From NCBI GenBank assembly GCA_949751835.1, contig CATKHK010000093.1, forward strand, positions 62,001-126,000: DNA of 64,000 bases, written 5' to 3'. The position numbers and the translations under genes were made by a program. Source of the stretch: Blepharisma japonicum (taxonomy: Eukaryota > Ciliophora > Heterotrichea > Heterotrichida > Blepharismidae). Numbering within the stretch: the first letter of the stretch is position 1; each line of letters opens with the position of its first letter. Positions 39,301 to 50,401 of the stretch are shown one piece after another. The notes beneath the pieces were generated by a model that had not been told where the DNA came from, did not search any database, and saw nothing but the letters and a program-made list of their open reading frames with translations.

Positions 39301-39793
39301 GAGTTCCATTTTTTGGAAAATAAAAGACTTTAAATGTCCAATTATAAGAAATAGGTAAAATTTCGTCGATAAATTGGGTATGGTATTCATCGGAAATTAT
39401 AATGAATTTTTGCCAGCCTAAATAAGAAATCAAGGTCTCAAATGCTTTGACGTGCTCCTTTACGGAATGATGCCAAGACACAATATTTTTTAATTTTTTT
39501 AATGGCTCTTGTGCTGATAGGACGATAGATCCATTTTCAGCAGCATTTGCATATACTAGGCTCTCTCCAGCAAGATTTATAATAATATCAGGTGCTACGG
39601 ATTCGTAAATTGATAGGTTATTTGGTATTTCTTCTTTTCTTAGTGTAACTTCTTGGCCTGAGAATTTTTTTTCCAATGCAACTATTAGCGTTGATACCAA
39701 ATTACAATCAGTTGAAGAATTGAATAAGATATAAACTAAAAGTTGGCATTTCAGAAAGTAAATAAGTCCAAAGAAAAAATATAATTTTTTCAT
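36395..39793 (-). CDS. Family A receptor A11: A7-subgroup tandem PBP-type-1 / ~9 TM protein
   Basis: The gene encodes 1132 residues from ATG 39793 (MKKLYFFFGLIYFLKCQ signal peptide) to TAA 36395-36397, in one frame. Two codons further upstream are open but include no ATG. Module I carries LGWQKFIIISDEYHTQF and STGIQNFVFIN. Module II carries FDISATHTDCGTTIY, FPEFIRVAKDSRY, HDAGLRRGKV and GCSGTVSIE. The helices carry DFLQFIGMGPDIK, ICFLPIISILLG, the FCWKGLHI loop and KRKPYNYHR. The tail contains FFRFSLGH and a basic TRTRNQKSQK patch. It shares both coding sequence and 5' and 3' flanks with A10, which marks A10 and A11 as a recent tandem duplication. Confidence 0.88.
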
Positions 39794-40239
39794 TATCAAC
39801 CTTGGTATTAATATTTTAAGAGAAATATCTAAGAAACTAATGCTATAAGTTTAGTAAGTAGAAAAATAAACCTATTCAAGCAAATATTATATATTTTATA
39901 AAAAATTTATTTGGATTCCTCCCAATCTTAAATTATAGTTTTTCTCAACTATGGTAATTTTAAGATTAATTTATTAATTAATTTTACCAAATGCCTACAT
40001 TGTCGAGATTTTTATTTATCTTTTAATTATTTAAAATAAGCGCTATCTTTACATTTGGAAAAGCTGTCTTTTATCTTTGTGCTTTTAACTCTGAGTTTAA
40101 AATAAAATTTTTTTCCACCAAATATTATTTATAATCATATCCCAATCCAAATTGCTATCTAAAAGATTACATTAAATGGCAATATTAGAAATTATAAAAT
40201 GATATTAAATTGAGAAAATTTAATTTATTTTACTTGGCT

Positions 40240-40400
40240 TTAGCTTTATAATCCAACAGCTCCATTCTCTAAAAGTATAGGAAGTCCCGACATTACAAAT
40301 AGTAACTATATACGAAATGCTTAGCCAAAGAATCCATCTATTATAACTATATTGCTTTATTTTCAATTAATAAAGCAAATTATTAGCAGCATCTGATTTC
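40240..40400 (-). pseudogene. Relic of an A8-type 3' end between A11 and A12
   Basis: This is a second copy of the relic at 36240-36390, with the same AAGTCCCGACATTAC and TATATACGAAATGCTTAGCC text, again derived from the helix 8 region of an A8-like gene. The upstream bases (TATCCCAATCCAA at about 40138 and 36120) are shared too, so the duplicated unit was one A7-type gene plus this relic. The rest of 39794-40603 holds the A11 5' flank and otherwise nothing clear. Confidence 0.65.
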
Positions 40401-40603
40401 ACATCTGTAAATTTCACCCATATGTGAAGTTCGAATCCATTCATGGACAAAAGAGTATACAGATTCTCATCAATTGTATTTCAGCATTAAATTGCAATAT
40501 ATAAAAGCATTTTCATCATATTAAATTATGCATTGCTAGTCCATGCCGTCTTAATATTGCTTTTTTTATCTAAAATTAAACTTGCACACAATATTTTTAA
40601 AAT

Positions 40604-43600
40604 TTATTTATTAATCATATTTCTAACAGAACTCACATTTCCAACTAGCAGACTGGACTGATTTAATTTTTCTTTATCTTTATTCATTTCAAGTGACATG
40701 AATAAATATTTTTTTTCCGCTTTTTCTTTATTCATACGATTGATATGATCAGCTGATATTCTTGAACTCAACGAAAATTTGAAGAACATAGCAATATCTG
40801 GAGGTTTTTCACTAAAAAGCAGATTTGGGCAGTATTTAAGCTGCAAAATTCTTCCAATTACTGCCATGCATATTCAGCCTCCATACTGAAGTCCTTGCCA
40901 AAATAAAGGATGATCATAGTCTACTTGCTTAAAAATTGAAGAAATTGCAATAGTCCATAACAGAGCTAAATAAGAAATAAATGACCACAGATTGCACTGA
41001 TGGTAATTATATGGCTGCTTTTTTAAGCAGAGCAACAAAAAGATAATAATAGCTATAATACAAATGAGCCCATATAAAGATGAGTTATGGATAACCAAGG
41101 TGTTCTTCAATATAATAATAATCATTTGAAAAATAGTTTTTGATATTATAAACAATGGTCTTGCTTTAATATTTGTGGAATTGTTTGAGATTTCGATACT
41201 CGGTCTACAATAAAGTACAGTAGGGAGATAGAATAAAAGCGAAATTGAAGAAAGGATAATAAAATTGATGTGAGAATCTTGCCAGCAGAATAATGAGCAA
41301 TCATTTTTCAGAAAACTTTGAGTAAGATCTGATCCAATACTTTCTGAGCAATTAAATTCATTAATAAGAACTGAAGTTATAGGTAAAAAACACAAATTAC
41401 CAATCAGCGGTAATAATAGTTCTGATATTTTTTTATAGTAATCAAAGCAGCATTGTTTGAATTTCCTATCAAATCGACATACTGTCTGTAGCAGCAAAAA
41501 CAGCCACAAAAAGGCTAATACTATCATAAAATAGAAATAAAACTCATAAGATGTCCCAAAAGATCTCCAATTTAACCTGAGCATGAAAATCTCAGAAATT
41601 GATGTAAAAATTGAGTCATAGTGAGAAAAATCAGGAGAAAGAGAAAGATTCTGAAGAAAATCTACAATAATCATTGCAAATTCAATATAGTCTCCTGAGT
41701 CAATTAGCTTGCGCTCTTTTAAATTTTCTATTTCAATGCCTTTAAGCTTTTTTCATGCATAAGAAACTGTGATGATCGTCACCAGCAAACATAAGCAGTC
41801 AACTGAATAAAGAATAGAAGCACTTTTGATAGAAAATTCAACATATTTCTCATTAAATGGGCATCCATTCGAGTATACTATTAGATCAGAAGGGATATTA
41901 GTAGTATTATCATATCATTGAATGTTATCAGAAAATGTGAATAGCTGCTTCCCTCCAATATCATAAACCCCCACTTGATTTTCATCTATCAGTTTTTCAG
42001 CTTTATTCCACCTCATATCATAAATACCTATAACACTAACACTTCTATCATTTGACGATCCATCAATAGAAACTATCCCTGAGCAGCCAGTAAATTTTTG
42101 GCTTCTCAAGTTTTTATTTAACACCCTTGGGTTTTCTACAAGTTGGCCTTGCTGAATTGTGTACTTTATTCCGCTGAACAATAGCATAGCTGCATCAAAT
42201 GATAGACACTTGAAATTAGGCGAAGAATGGTAAATACTTAAAAATTTTTCTTTGATTTCTGCGCCAAAAGTTCCAAGCCACTCAACTTGGTCAACTGCAA
42301 GTCCTCCATAAAAAAGCTCATTTAATTTTTTAAGCTGATCAGGGTCTTTTTCGTTCAATAACTGATATGCAGCTCTCTGGGGAGACAAAAAAATGGCATC
42401 GCCTCTTCTCAACCCTAAGTCATACAAATCCTCAATGAAATAAAAACAAGAAGGAGGGGTCAAGTTTATATAAAAAATCCTAACTCTTTTGTTTATAATG
42501 TTTTTCATTACTTGCTTATACTCAGAAAAGTCTGAGTGCCGATAGTTTGCTTTTATTATTCTTTCATTCGGAGGGTTCACTATATTTATTTTATATTTTG
42601 CTGTTTTTTCCAGCACGTACTCATATGTCATTATTCCTCCGGACTGATTTTCGTATAAAAATATCATATTAGACCATTGAAAAATGGCAAAAAACTTCAG
42701 CAGGACTTCAATATTATATCTAAATTCTTTTATAGTCCTCATAAACTCTGGATAAACTGTAGAGTTGCTTAAGGACATTGACTGGGAATATTCAGAAATG
42801 TGGGGAATTGTTACATTTAAACTTCTTAGTATCATTATACTTCCCACAGCGGTTAAAGGGAACGGAGAAGTTAAATAGCCAACACCAAGCTTGGTTCGCA
42901 GAACTTTAAAGCAAGCTATAGCATACGTTGAGTTAAAAACATCAGCACTACAATCAGTATGGGTAACTGACATTTCAAATCCTTCCAAAAAATTGTGATC
43001 TTTGATATAAGTAAGTGCATAAAGAGCACCTTCTTTTGTTTTATAAGTGCTATCAGAGTATCCTGGATTTGTGAGGCCGTCTGCTATAGATATAGGAATA
43101 TATGTAAAAGGAGAATTTGGCATTTTTGTAGTATTTCCAGGGAAAATTGGGGAAGATGTGATATTTAAAGAGCCATTTGAGAGGTTTCCAATAATTATTC
43201 TTCGATAATTCTGGATGTTTATTATCGAAAAATTTGGGACTGGACAATGATTAACTGTATTTTTCTCTAAAAAGTTATGTAAAGCCAGCTGGTCAGAATT
43301 CGAAGAAAAACCTAGAATAAGGCTAATAAATTTTGCATAGGCTAAAAACTCGTATGTGGAATAATCAATTGATTTTTCTAGTCCTGATTCTATAAACCCT
43401 ATAATCCCATCAGCTGTCATATTAGAGCTAAAACTACTACTTCCTAAAACTATCCCAGATCCTGCATTAAAAATATTTTTGGTTCTTAAACTGATTATAA
43501 TTTTTTTGGTATTTTCTCCTTGAGTAAGTAAAACAATGTTCCTAATTCCGGTAGGTTTAATCAATTTTCCTATAAATAAATCTGCAGAATTCTGATTTCC

Positions 43601-44098
43601 GCCACTAAGAAACGAATAGAATCCTGCAAGCTTATCAGAAAATTCAGTTTTCAATTTTTGGAGAGTTGATTCTTCTGTATTGTCATAAACTATAAGAAAC
43701 TTATCCCATTTTAGGTAAGAAATTATTTTTCTGACAGCTGTTACATGATCATCAATATGGTTATGAGTAAAAAAACGCCAATTATGGAAGCCTTGCTCTT
43801 GGTTTTTAGACGATAGTAAAATTGAATTGGCTTGCGTAGCAAATTCTTCAAGATATCTTGCTAATGAGAAGCTTGAAGTCAAGTCAATGATAAGTTTTAT
43901 GTTTCTTTTTAGAGCTAAAATATCAGATGCTCTGCTTATTTTAGTGGTTTTTAGCTCGATTTGGCTGGTAAAGGTATTTTTTAAAGCTACTGCTAAGGAT
44001 TGGGCTGATTTGATCTCAAGTGCTGAGCTATAAACTATTTCAATATATAACTGACAAGAAATAAAGTGAAGAAGAACGACAATGAAAAATTTCACCAT
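40604..44098 (-). CDS. Family A receptor A12: tandem PBP-type-1 / ~9 TM protein
   Basis: The gene encodes 1164 residues from ATG 44098 to TAA 40604-40606. It uses TGA sparingly, so its first 727 codons are open even under the standard code, which makes it the clearest view of the ectodomain. Signal peptide: MVKFFIVVLLHFISCQ. Module I (about 17-320) has LKWDKFLIVYDNTEES, PTGIRNIVLLTQ and NIQNYRRIIIGNL. Module II (about 325-730) has SVTHTDCSADVF, YPEFMRTIKEFRY, EDLYDLGLRRGDA and FTGCSGIVSIDG. Helix 2 has IIVDFLQNLSLSPDFS. The loop after helix 4 is FNCSESIG then FCWQDSHI, and KKQPYNYHQCNLW follows helix 7. This loop is the copy that most resembles the family B loop at 56917-56990. The tail has FKFSLSSR, a variant of the usual FRFSLGR. 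Confidence 0.9.
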
Positions 44099-44903
44099 TT
44101 ATAAACGAAATCATGTTTGAGTACGGGTAGAAATCTTAATCTATTTAAAAAAGCTTTGGTAATCTTAGTTTTCCTAAATTGTAAAATTATTATTACTATT
44201 TAATAATAAATCTTTAAATATAAAAATATAGCAGTTTTTATTTAGAATAAGAACTTATACTTGGCGTTGTTGAGCATAGAGAATTCGTGCGAAGCAAGAT
44301 GTTTGAGTGAATGAAGATATAAATTGAACATATGAAATTGTTATTGGATATAAAGAATATGTATAAAAAATAAAAGGAAGAATAATTTAGTCTAAGTAAA
44401 GGAAACATAGAGAATGAGTAAAAATATACTTGATATCAGCATTTAAAAAATCACGAAAAGCACTCAAAAGAAAATTTTACATAATTTCGCAATTTTCTTG
44501 TTTCTCTAGGACCTGCATTTTAAAATTAAATCTATCTCCAGTAAAACTTTGATAAGTTGTTACTGCTGGGGTTAAATTAAGCACAATATTTAGTCATTAA
44601 ATTTTGTTTATTCTAAAGAAAGAGTTCAGCTTTCCTTAGTCAGATTAATCACCTATTTAAAGCATTATCTGGCTGAATTAAAATCAATTACATTTTAAAT
44701 GTCATATTAATAAATTATTTTCAAGAATAATTTATTGGAAATTACAAAATTAAGTAATCCAAATTGCAAGTTTTTAGCTTCACATATTCATCTTCCAAAA
44801 AATACCTATTTAGATAGCAGAAAGGCAGTTATCAGTATTTAAAAACTATTTTAAAAAGAAAATAAAATTATATTAAACTATTGATTTTTTATACGAAATT
44901 TGG
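44099..44903. other. A12-A13 spacer
   Basis: About 800 bp has no open frame. Parts resemble the spacer to the right of A13: the ATTGTTATTGGATATAAAGA block (about 44338) resembles 48680-48710, and text around 44690-44740 resembles 49060-49110. It is therefore a shared upstream segment of two tandem units. No RNA gene or element could be identified. Confidence 0.45.
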
Positions 44904-47900
44904 CTAATTAGCTGAATTTTCACAGTTTTGGAATTTTATTTGAGAACGGTCAGAAAAACTAGAGTAGCTGTTACTTCTCATAGAAGACATGATATTTCTT
45001 TCAGTCTTTTCTTTATTTATTTGATTTATTTGGTCTGCTGATATATTTCTGCTTAATGAGAATCTGAAAAAAAGAGCAATATTTAGAGGATTCTCTGTAT
45101 ATAATAATCCAGGGCATTTTTTTTGTTGGATTAATACACCAGCAAATAATAAAAAAGCCCACCCCCCATATTGAAATAAAGCTCATTGCGGTTTGAACTC
45201 TTTATTGGTGAGCTGATATATTGAAGAGACCCCTACATTTCAAATAATAGCCATATATGTAATTATTAGCCAAAGATTACATCTGCTATAATTATATGGT
45301 CTTTCTTTCAGAAATATAAAACTGATAAAAGACATTATTAGCAAAATGTATATAAGTCCATATAATGATGGCTGATGGGCTAATAATATGTTGTTCAAAA
45401 CTATTATAATAGCCTGAAATACATGCTTTTCAAGTAAAAATGTTGGCCTCATCTGTACATTTGAGCTTTTAATTGAATAATCCCAAAATGGCTTTAAATT
45501 CATAGCTGTGGGCAAGTATAGAGAAAACATAATAATCGAAAGAACTACTAATCTGACGTGCAAGCCTTTCCAGCAAAATATAGTGCAATCTTCTTCAATG
45601 AAACTGTCTGTAATTTCAATTCCTATGCTTTGGTCGCATTGAAATGTCCCTAATAAAGTAAAAATAATTGGTACATAGCATATATTTCCAAGAAAAGGAA
45701 TTACTCATTCAGGTATCCTGTCATAAATATTCCAAAAAAAATTTTTAAATCTTCCTTGCCAATTTCACAAACTCGGGATGCTAAAAATAATCATAATAAA
45801 AGCTAATACCAAGCAGGTATAAAACTGTTCTAAAAATGAGATCTTAGGAGATTTTCAGTTTAATCGGAGCATAGAAAAATTCACCAATTTGTTTAAGTAC
45901 TTGCTATAGTCGCTAAAATCTGGTCCTAAGTATAGAAACTGAAGAAAATCAATGAAAATTATAAGATAAGCTAAATAATCGCCAAATTCAACTGGTCGTG
46001 GCTCGACTAGAGGTTCTAACTTTATATGGCATCAAAATTTTCTAATTATAGAAAGAGCAATAAAAATACTAATTAGGACACAAGAATCTACAGCGTAAAG
46101 GACTCTTGCTCCAATCATCGAGAATTCGATAAGTTTTGGGTTAAGGTCGCATGGATATGTGATTAAATCTTCTGGCACATTTGAGGAATTATCATACCAA
46201 ATAATATTGTCAGTAAAAGTGAACAATTGCTGACTGCTTAGATCATAAGTTCCTATTTGATAATCGAATAAAATATTTAGTTTTTTATTCCATCTGATGT
46301 TAAAAATCCCAACAACGCTTTTACTTCTATCATTTGAATCCTTGTCTATAGAGATAGTTCCTGAACACCCTAAAAATCTTTGGAGTCTCAAATTCGCATT
46401 CATTGTTGTAAAATCTTCAATATTTCCTCCTTGGGCTATTGTATACTTAATCCCATTTAACAGAAGTGTAGCAGAATCAAATGAAAAGCAGCGATAATCT
46501 GTAAATTCAGAAAATGCCTTAATAAAACCTGATTTTATTTTTTTGCCATAAGACCCAACTCATTCTGCTTGATCCATCGTAACTGTTCCATAGAATAATT
46601 CCTTTAGTTTATGTAACTCTAAAGGATCGGTTTCATAGAAAAAAGCATTACTTGGCCTATTATATAAAATAAAGATCACATCTCCTCTTCTAAATCCTGA
46701 ATTATATAAATCTTCGACAAAATACAATTGAGAAGGAGGCAGAATTAACAGAAAAATAACCCTTACCCTTAACTTCAAAAACTCTTCCATTCATTGTTTA
46801 TATGTAGAATAATCACTATGATTATAATTTGGCTTTATTTTTCTTCTATCAATAGAATTCGCGATTTCTATGTCAGTATTATTAATGCTTGATAAGAGAA
46901 ATTTGTAGGAGGAGAGATGCCCTGGGAGGTCATCGTATAAAATAAGAAATCTTTTCCACTGAAAAATTTTAAAAAGATTCAAAATGCCTACAGCGTTATA
47001 TCGGTTATCTTTGGTCACCCTCATAAATTCAGGAAAATTTTGTTTACTTGCTAGAGTTTCTCCAGTTGCGTATTCAGAAATTTGAGGAATTGAAAGATTT
47101 AAAGCTCGCAGTGAAATAATATTTCCCATTGAAGTAGATGTGTAAGGAGATGTTAAAAGGCCAACTCCGAGCTCATTCTTTAGTTTGCTAAAGCAACTAA
47201 GAGAAAATTTAGGATTATAAACTTCAGCCCCACAGTCAACATGGGTCACCAAAATTTCAAAGCCATCTATAAAATTATCTCTTTCTGCACACATTAATGC
47301 ATATTTCGCTCCTTCTTTAAACTTATCTGAGTATAAGCTATTAGGATATCCTGGATTTGTGATACCATCTGACATAGAAATTGTTAAATTTGTATAAGGT
47401 GAATTTGGGATTAAAGAAGAATTCCCAATAAAAACTGGAGCCTCAAGAATAACTAATTGTTGCTCCAAAATATATCCAACTTTTACTTTTTCACTATTCT
47501 TGATGTTTAAAACTGTAAAATTTGACTTTGGTTGATGATTTATTGTACTTTTTTCTAAATAATTTTTTATATCTAAGGTATTTGAGCACTGATTGCAGCT
47601 CAGCACATGATTTATCATTTTTTCAACCCCCAAAACTTCATAGCCGTAACAATCTGTTGCGTTTTCTAGCCCACTTTCAACAAGTCCAAATAGACCATTT
47701 TCTGTTGCATTTTGTCAACTTCTACTTCCGAGTATAACACCAGTTCCCAATTTAAGTAGACTTGCATCTGCTATACTTTTTACAAGAAAAGCAGCTGATT
47801 CCCCTTTATTCAAAATAACAATATTTTTGATTCCAGTAGGCTTAATTTCTTTTTTAATCAGAATTTCAGCTGATTTTTGATCTCCATCATTTGGAAAAAA

Positions 47901-48371
47901 AAATATTCTAATATTGCTACTTGGGAAATTTTGGTTAAGAATTGAAAAATTGGAATCAGTAATAAAAATTATTCTGTCTCAATCTAGATAAGATAAGATA
48001 GTTGAAAGTGCATAAATTCAGGCTTCCTCCGATATATTAATGAAGAATTCTCAGTCGTTAAAAGAGGGAGATGGCTCTTGTATAGAAAAAAGTATTATTT
48101 CATTTTGAGAAGCATATTGCTTTATCGAACTAGAAAAAGACAAAGTAAAGGTCAAATCTATTACAATTTGGGGCATTTGTTCTGAATCAAGAACGCTTGA
48201 TTCTAAGCTTAAATTAGTAAGCTTAGCTTCAACTTGGCTCATAAATTTTTGTTGAAGTGAATCTGAGATTGATAATACCAATAATATATCCGTATAAGAG
48301 CTATAAAATATTTCAATGTATATCTGGCAATAGACAAAGCTTGCGAAAATGAAATATTTAATGGTTTTCAT
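44904..48371 (-). CDS. Family A receptor A13: tandem PBP-type-1 / ~9 TM protein
   Basis: The gene encodes 1155 residues from ATG 48371 to TAG 44904-44906. I followed the frame across the unassigned stretches 47634-48050, most of 45564-46031 and 44904-45239 and found only TGA. Signal peptide: MKTIKYFIFASFVYCQ. Module I carries IDLTFTLSFSSSI and PTGIKNIVILN. Module II carries FEILVTHVDCGAEVY, FPEFMRVTKDNRY, EDLYNSGFRRGDV and FLGCSGTISID. The helices include DFLQFLYLGPDFS, the FQCDQSIG...FCWKGLH loop and KERPYNYSRCNLW. The tail includes FFRFSLSRN and a Ser-rich end. It is the sister of A8 (24673-28077) although three A7-type and other genes separate them. It is the last intact gene of the array. 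Confidence 0.87.
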
Positions 48372-50401
48372 ATTTATAATTAAATTCCAAAAATTTTGTC
48401 CAAAGATAATTTAAATAATAAAATAAGATATGCAAGTTAATAAAATTTCCTTCTTTATTTGTATTCACACAAATACTTTTAACTCAAAATAATAAAATAT
48501 TATATGATAAAGTTTTATGAAACTTTTACTTGCAGTAATGGAAGAAAATAATTCAAATAATTGAAACCGAGAAGGAACTGTTATAAGAGTTTGCAGTCAA
48601 ATTACATTTTCACACTAAATAAAGAGAGATAATACTATGAGAAATTCATAATCGAGTACTTGAGCAAAGCATAGCATTGCTATTGAATATAAAGATTATC
48701 ATAAAAATTAAAAGGAATACACATTTAGCATTTAAATATTTTATTATAAATGTGAAGCCAGCATCCAGAAAACCATGAAAGGATACTCAAAATATAATTT
48801 GATCTAATCGCAATTTATATTCTTCCAATAAAAATTGAGCGATGAACTATTATTGAATTTAAAATTCATAAGAGTTGAACTAAAGATGATCAGCTTGCCT
48901 AGCAAAACTGGTGAGAATTTTCTTATGTGCAGCAATTATACCTTTCAAATTTTGATTGCTTTAGTTTTAGCTGTTATATGATTCATTATCTATTTATGAA
49001 CTCAGCATATCAATAAGCTTCAACAGGCTGAATAAATATAAAATCGTTTAATTTAGCTGAATCATAATTTTGAATGCCATATTAAAAGTGAAATGCAATT
49101 ATCTACGGGATTCTTAAGGGAAAAACCTATTTAAGAAAATTTCTTGTAAAAACATAACTTAAAATTTCACACTTAGAATTACTCCAGAAAAAAAATGCGA
49201 TATAATAGTTTATTAATAAGTAGTGACCTCAAAAAATGAATTATAATAAACTATTAATAAAGTTTTATAAGCAACTAGAGCTCATAAGCTGCATTTTCAT
49301 AAATCTGAACTTCATTTGAGATTGATTAGAAAAACTGCTATTTCCACTTTTTCTTATACAAGACAGAAGATTTCTTTATTTATTTTATTTATTTGATCTG
49401 CTGGTATTTTTTGCTTAGGATTTAAGCTTAAATTTTCATAGCCCCAGCTTTTTTAGTGTTGAAAAATTCACAAAAGAGTAGCTTCTTAGAGATACTATAA
49501 ATCACAAATTTATCACTGGCACTTTATTATATATTCAGCATCTTCATCTGAACAAAGTTCTACTTCTCTATTGACTTCATTCTTAATGAGGTGACCTCGA
49601 AGACGGTTATCTCCTTAGTTGAAGTCCTCATAAAACTTTGCCATCTCAAAACTTTAGCTCTCTTTATTGCCTCCCTAATCCAAAAGCATTTCAATTTGCG
49701 GCTCAATTCATGAATTAACTAGCTATTTGGAATAATCAAAATTTGTGTTAATTAAAAGAATATTGCTATATTTGGCATCTGATCAGAAAGCTGCTAGAAA
49801 GGATGTTAGTTCATTTGACAAGCATAATATCTGCTGATCATGTAAGAAACTCATTAATGCATTCGCATAAAAATTTTGATTTTCTGAATAAAGGACTGAG
49901 TAAATATGAAAAATCTTTTCTTCATATTTATAATTTTTATCATATAAAATAAAAATTCAATTCATTTTAATTAAGACCTATCTATTAAAACGGTCATTTT
50001 AATTATTACGTTCAATAATTCAATATCACTATAATAAAAAATTTTACTTAGCCTTTCTCAAAAATTCTTAAGAATCTAAATGTATTATATAAATAAGTTT
50101 AAATTATAAGCTCTATGCATTTCTTCCTGATCAAATTTACTCAATAGAGCAATTTATAACGGACAATTATAAAAATATGAATATATACTTTTTTAAGATT
50201 GCCTATAGGCTTATCACAATCCAGAATTAGCATTTGTAGAAAAGAAAACTTATAGTAACCTATGAGATGGACCAAGCACATGCAGAAACTTTTCGATCCT
50301 TTATTGTTTATTGCTTAAAGATTAATTTTTACTCTTACTAAAATGGTTGACTAAATTTCAAAATGATTTTACTCCAGACGCTAAGAATAATATAAATAAT
50401 T
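48372..50401. other. Gene-poor spacer between the receptor array and the LNR genes
   Basis: About 2 kb contains the A13 5' flank (to about 49200), the relic at 49260-49445, a region around 49560-49735 with a broken minus-strand frame of unknown nature, and from about 49905 onward sequence shared with 58840-59837, the flank of the second LNR gene. Shared strings include AAAAATCTTTTCTTCATATTT and AAAAATTCAATTCATTTTAA. No intact gene was seen. Confidence 0.55.
49260..49445 (-). pseudogene. Relic of a further family A 3' end, right edge of the array
   Basis: The text CTCATAAGCTGCATTTTCATAAATCTG, then TTCATTTGAGATTGATTAGAAAAACT (given only as locations, 49280-49335), follows the last codons and tail of A13 (44905-45050), including TTTATTTGATCTGCTG for the IN-Q-I-N motif. 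No longer match follows. An additional A13-like gene once lay to the right and has been lost except for this tail. Confidence 0.6.

Noticed and set aside
40425-40445. A tRNA T-loop-like string (GTTCGAATCC)
   Set aside because: The flanking bases do not pair as a T-stem and no acceptor, D or anticodon arm fits upstream. A similar string at about 13070 is inside the kelch coding region.
14916-48371. Calling the family A proteins class C GPCRs
   Set aside because: The ectodomain is of the right fold, but two modules are present and about nine rather than seven helices follow. The motifs between helices do not match class C receptors.
49560-49735. A minus-strand frame with an acidic, loosely EF-hand-like stretch
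   Set aside because: It contains TAG and TAA stops, and only a few residues fit any pattern; not enough to name a gene or relic.
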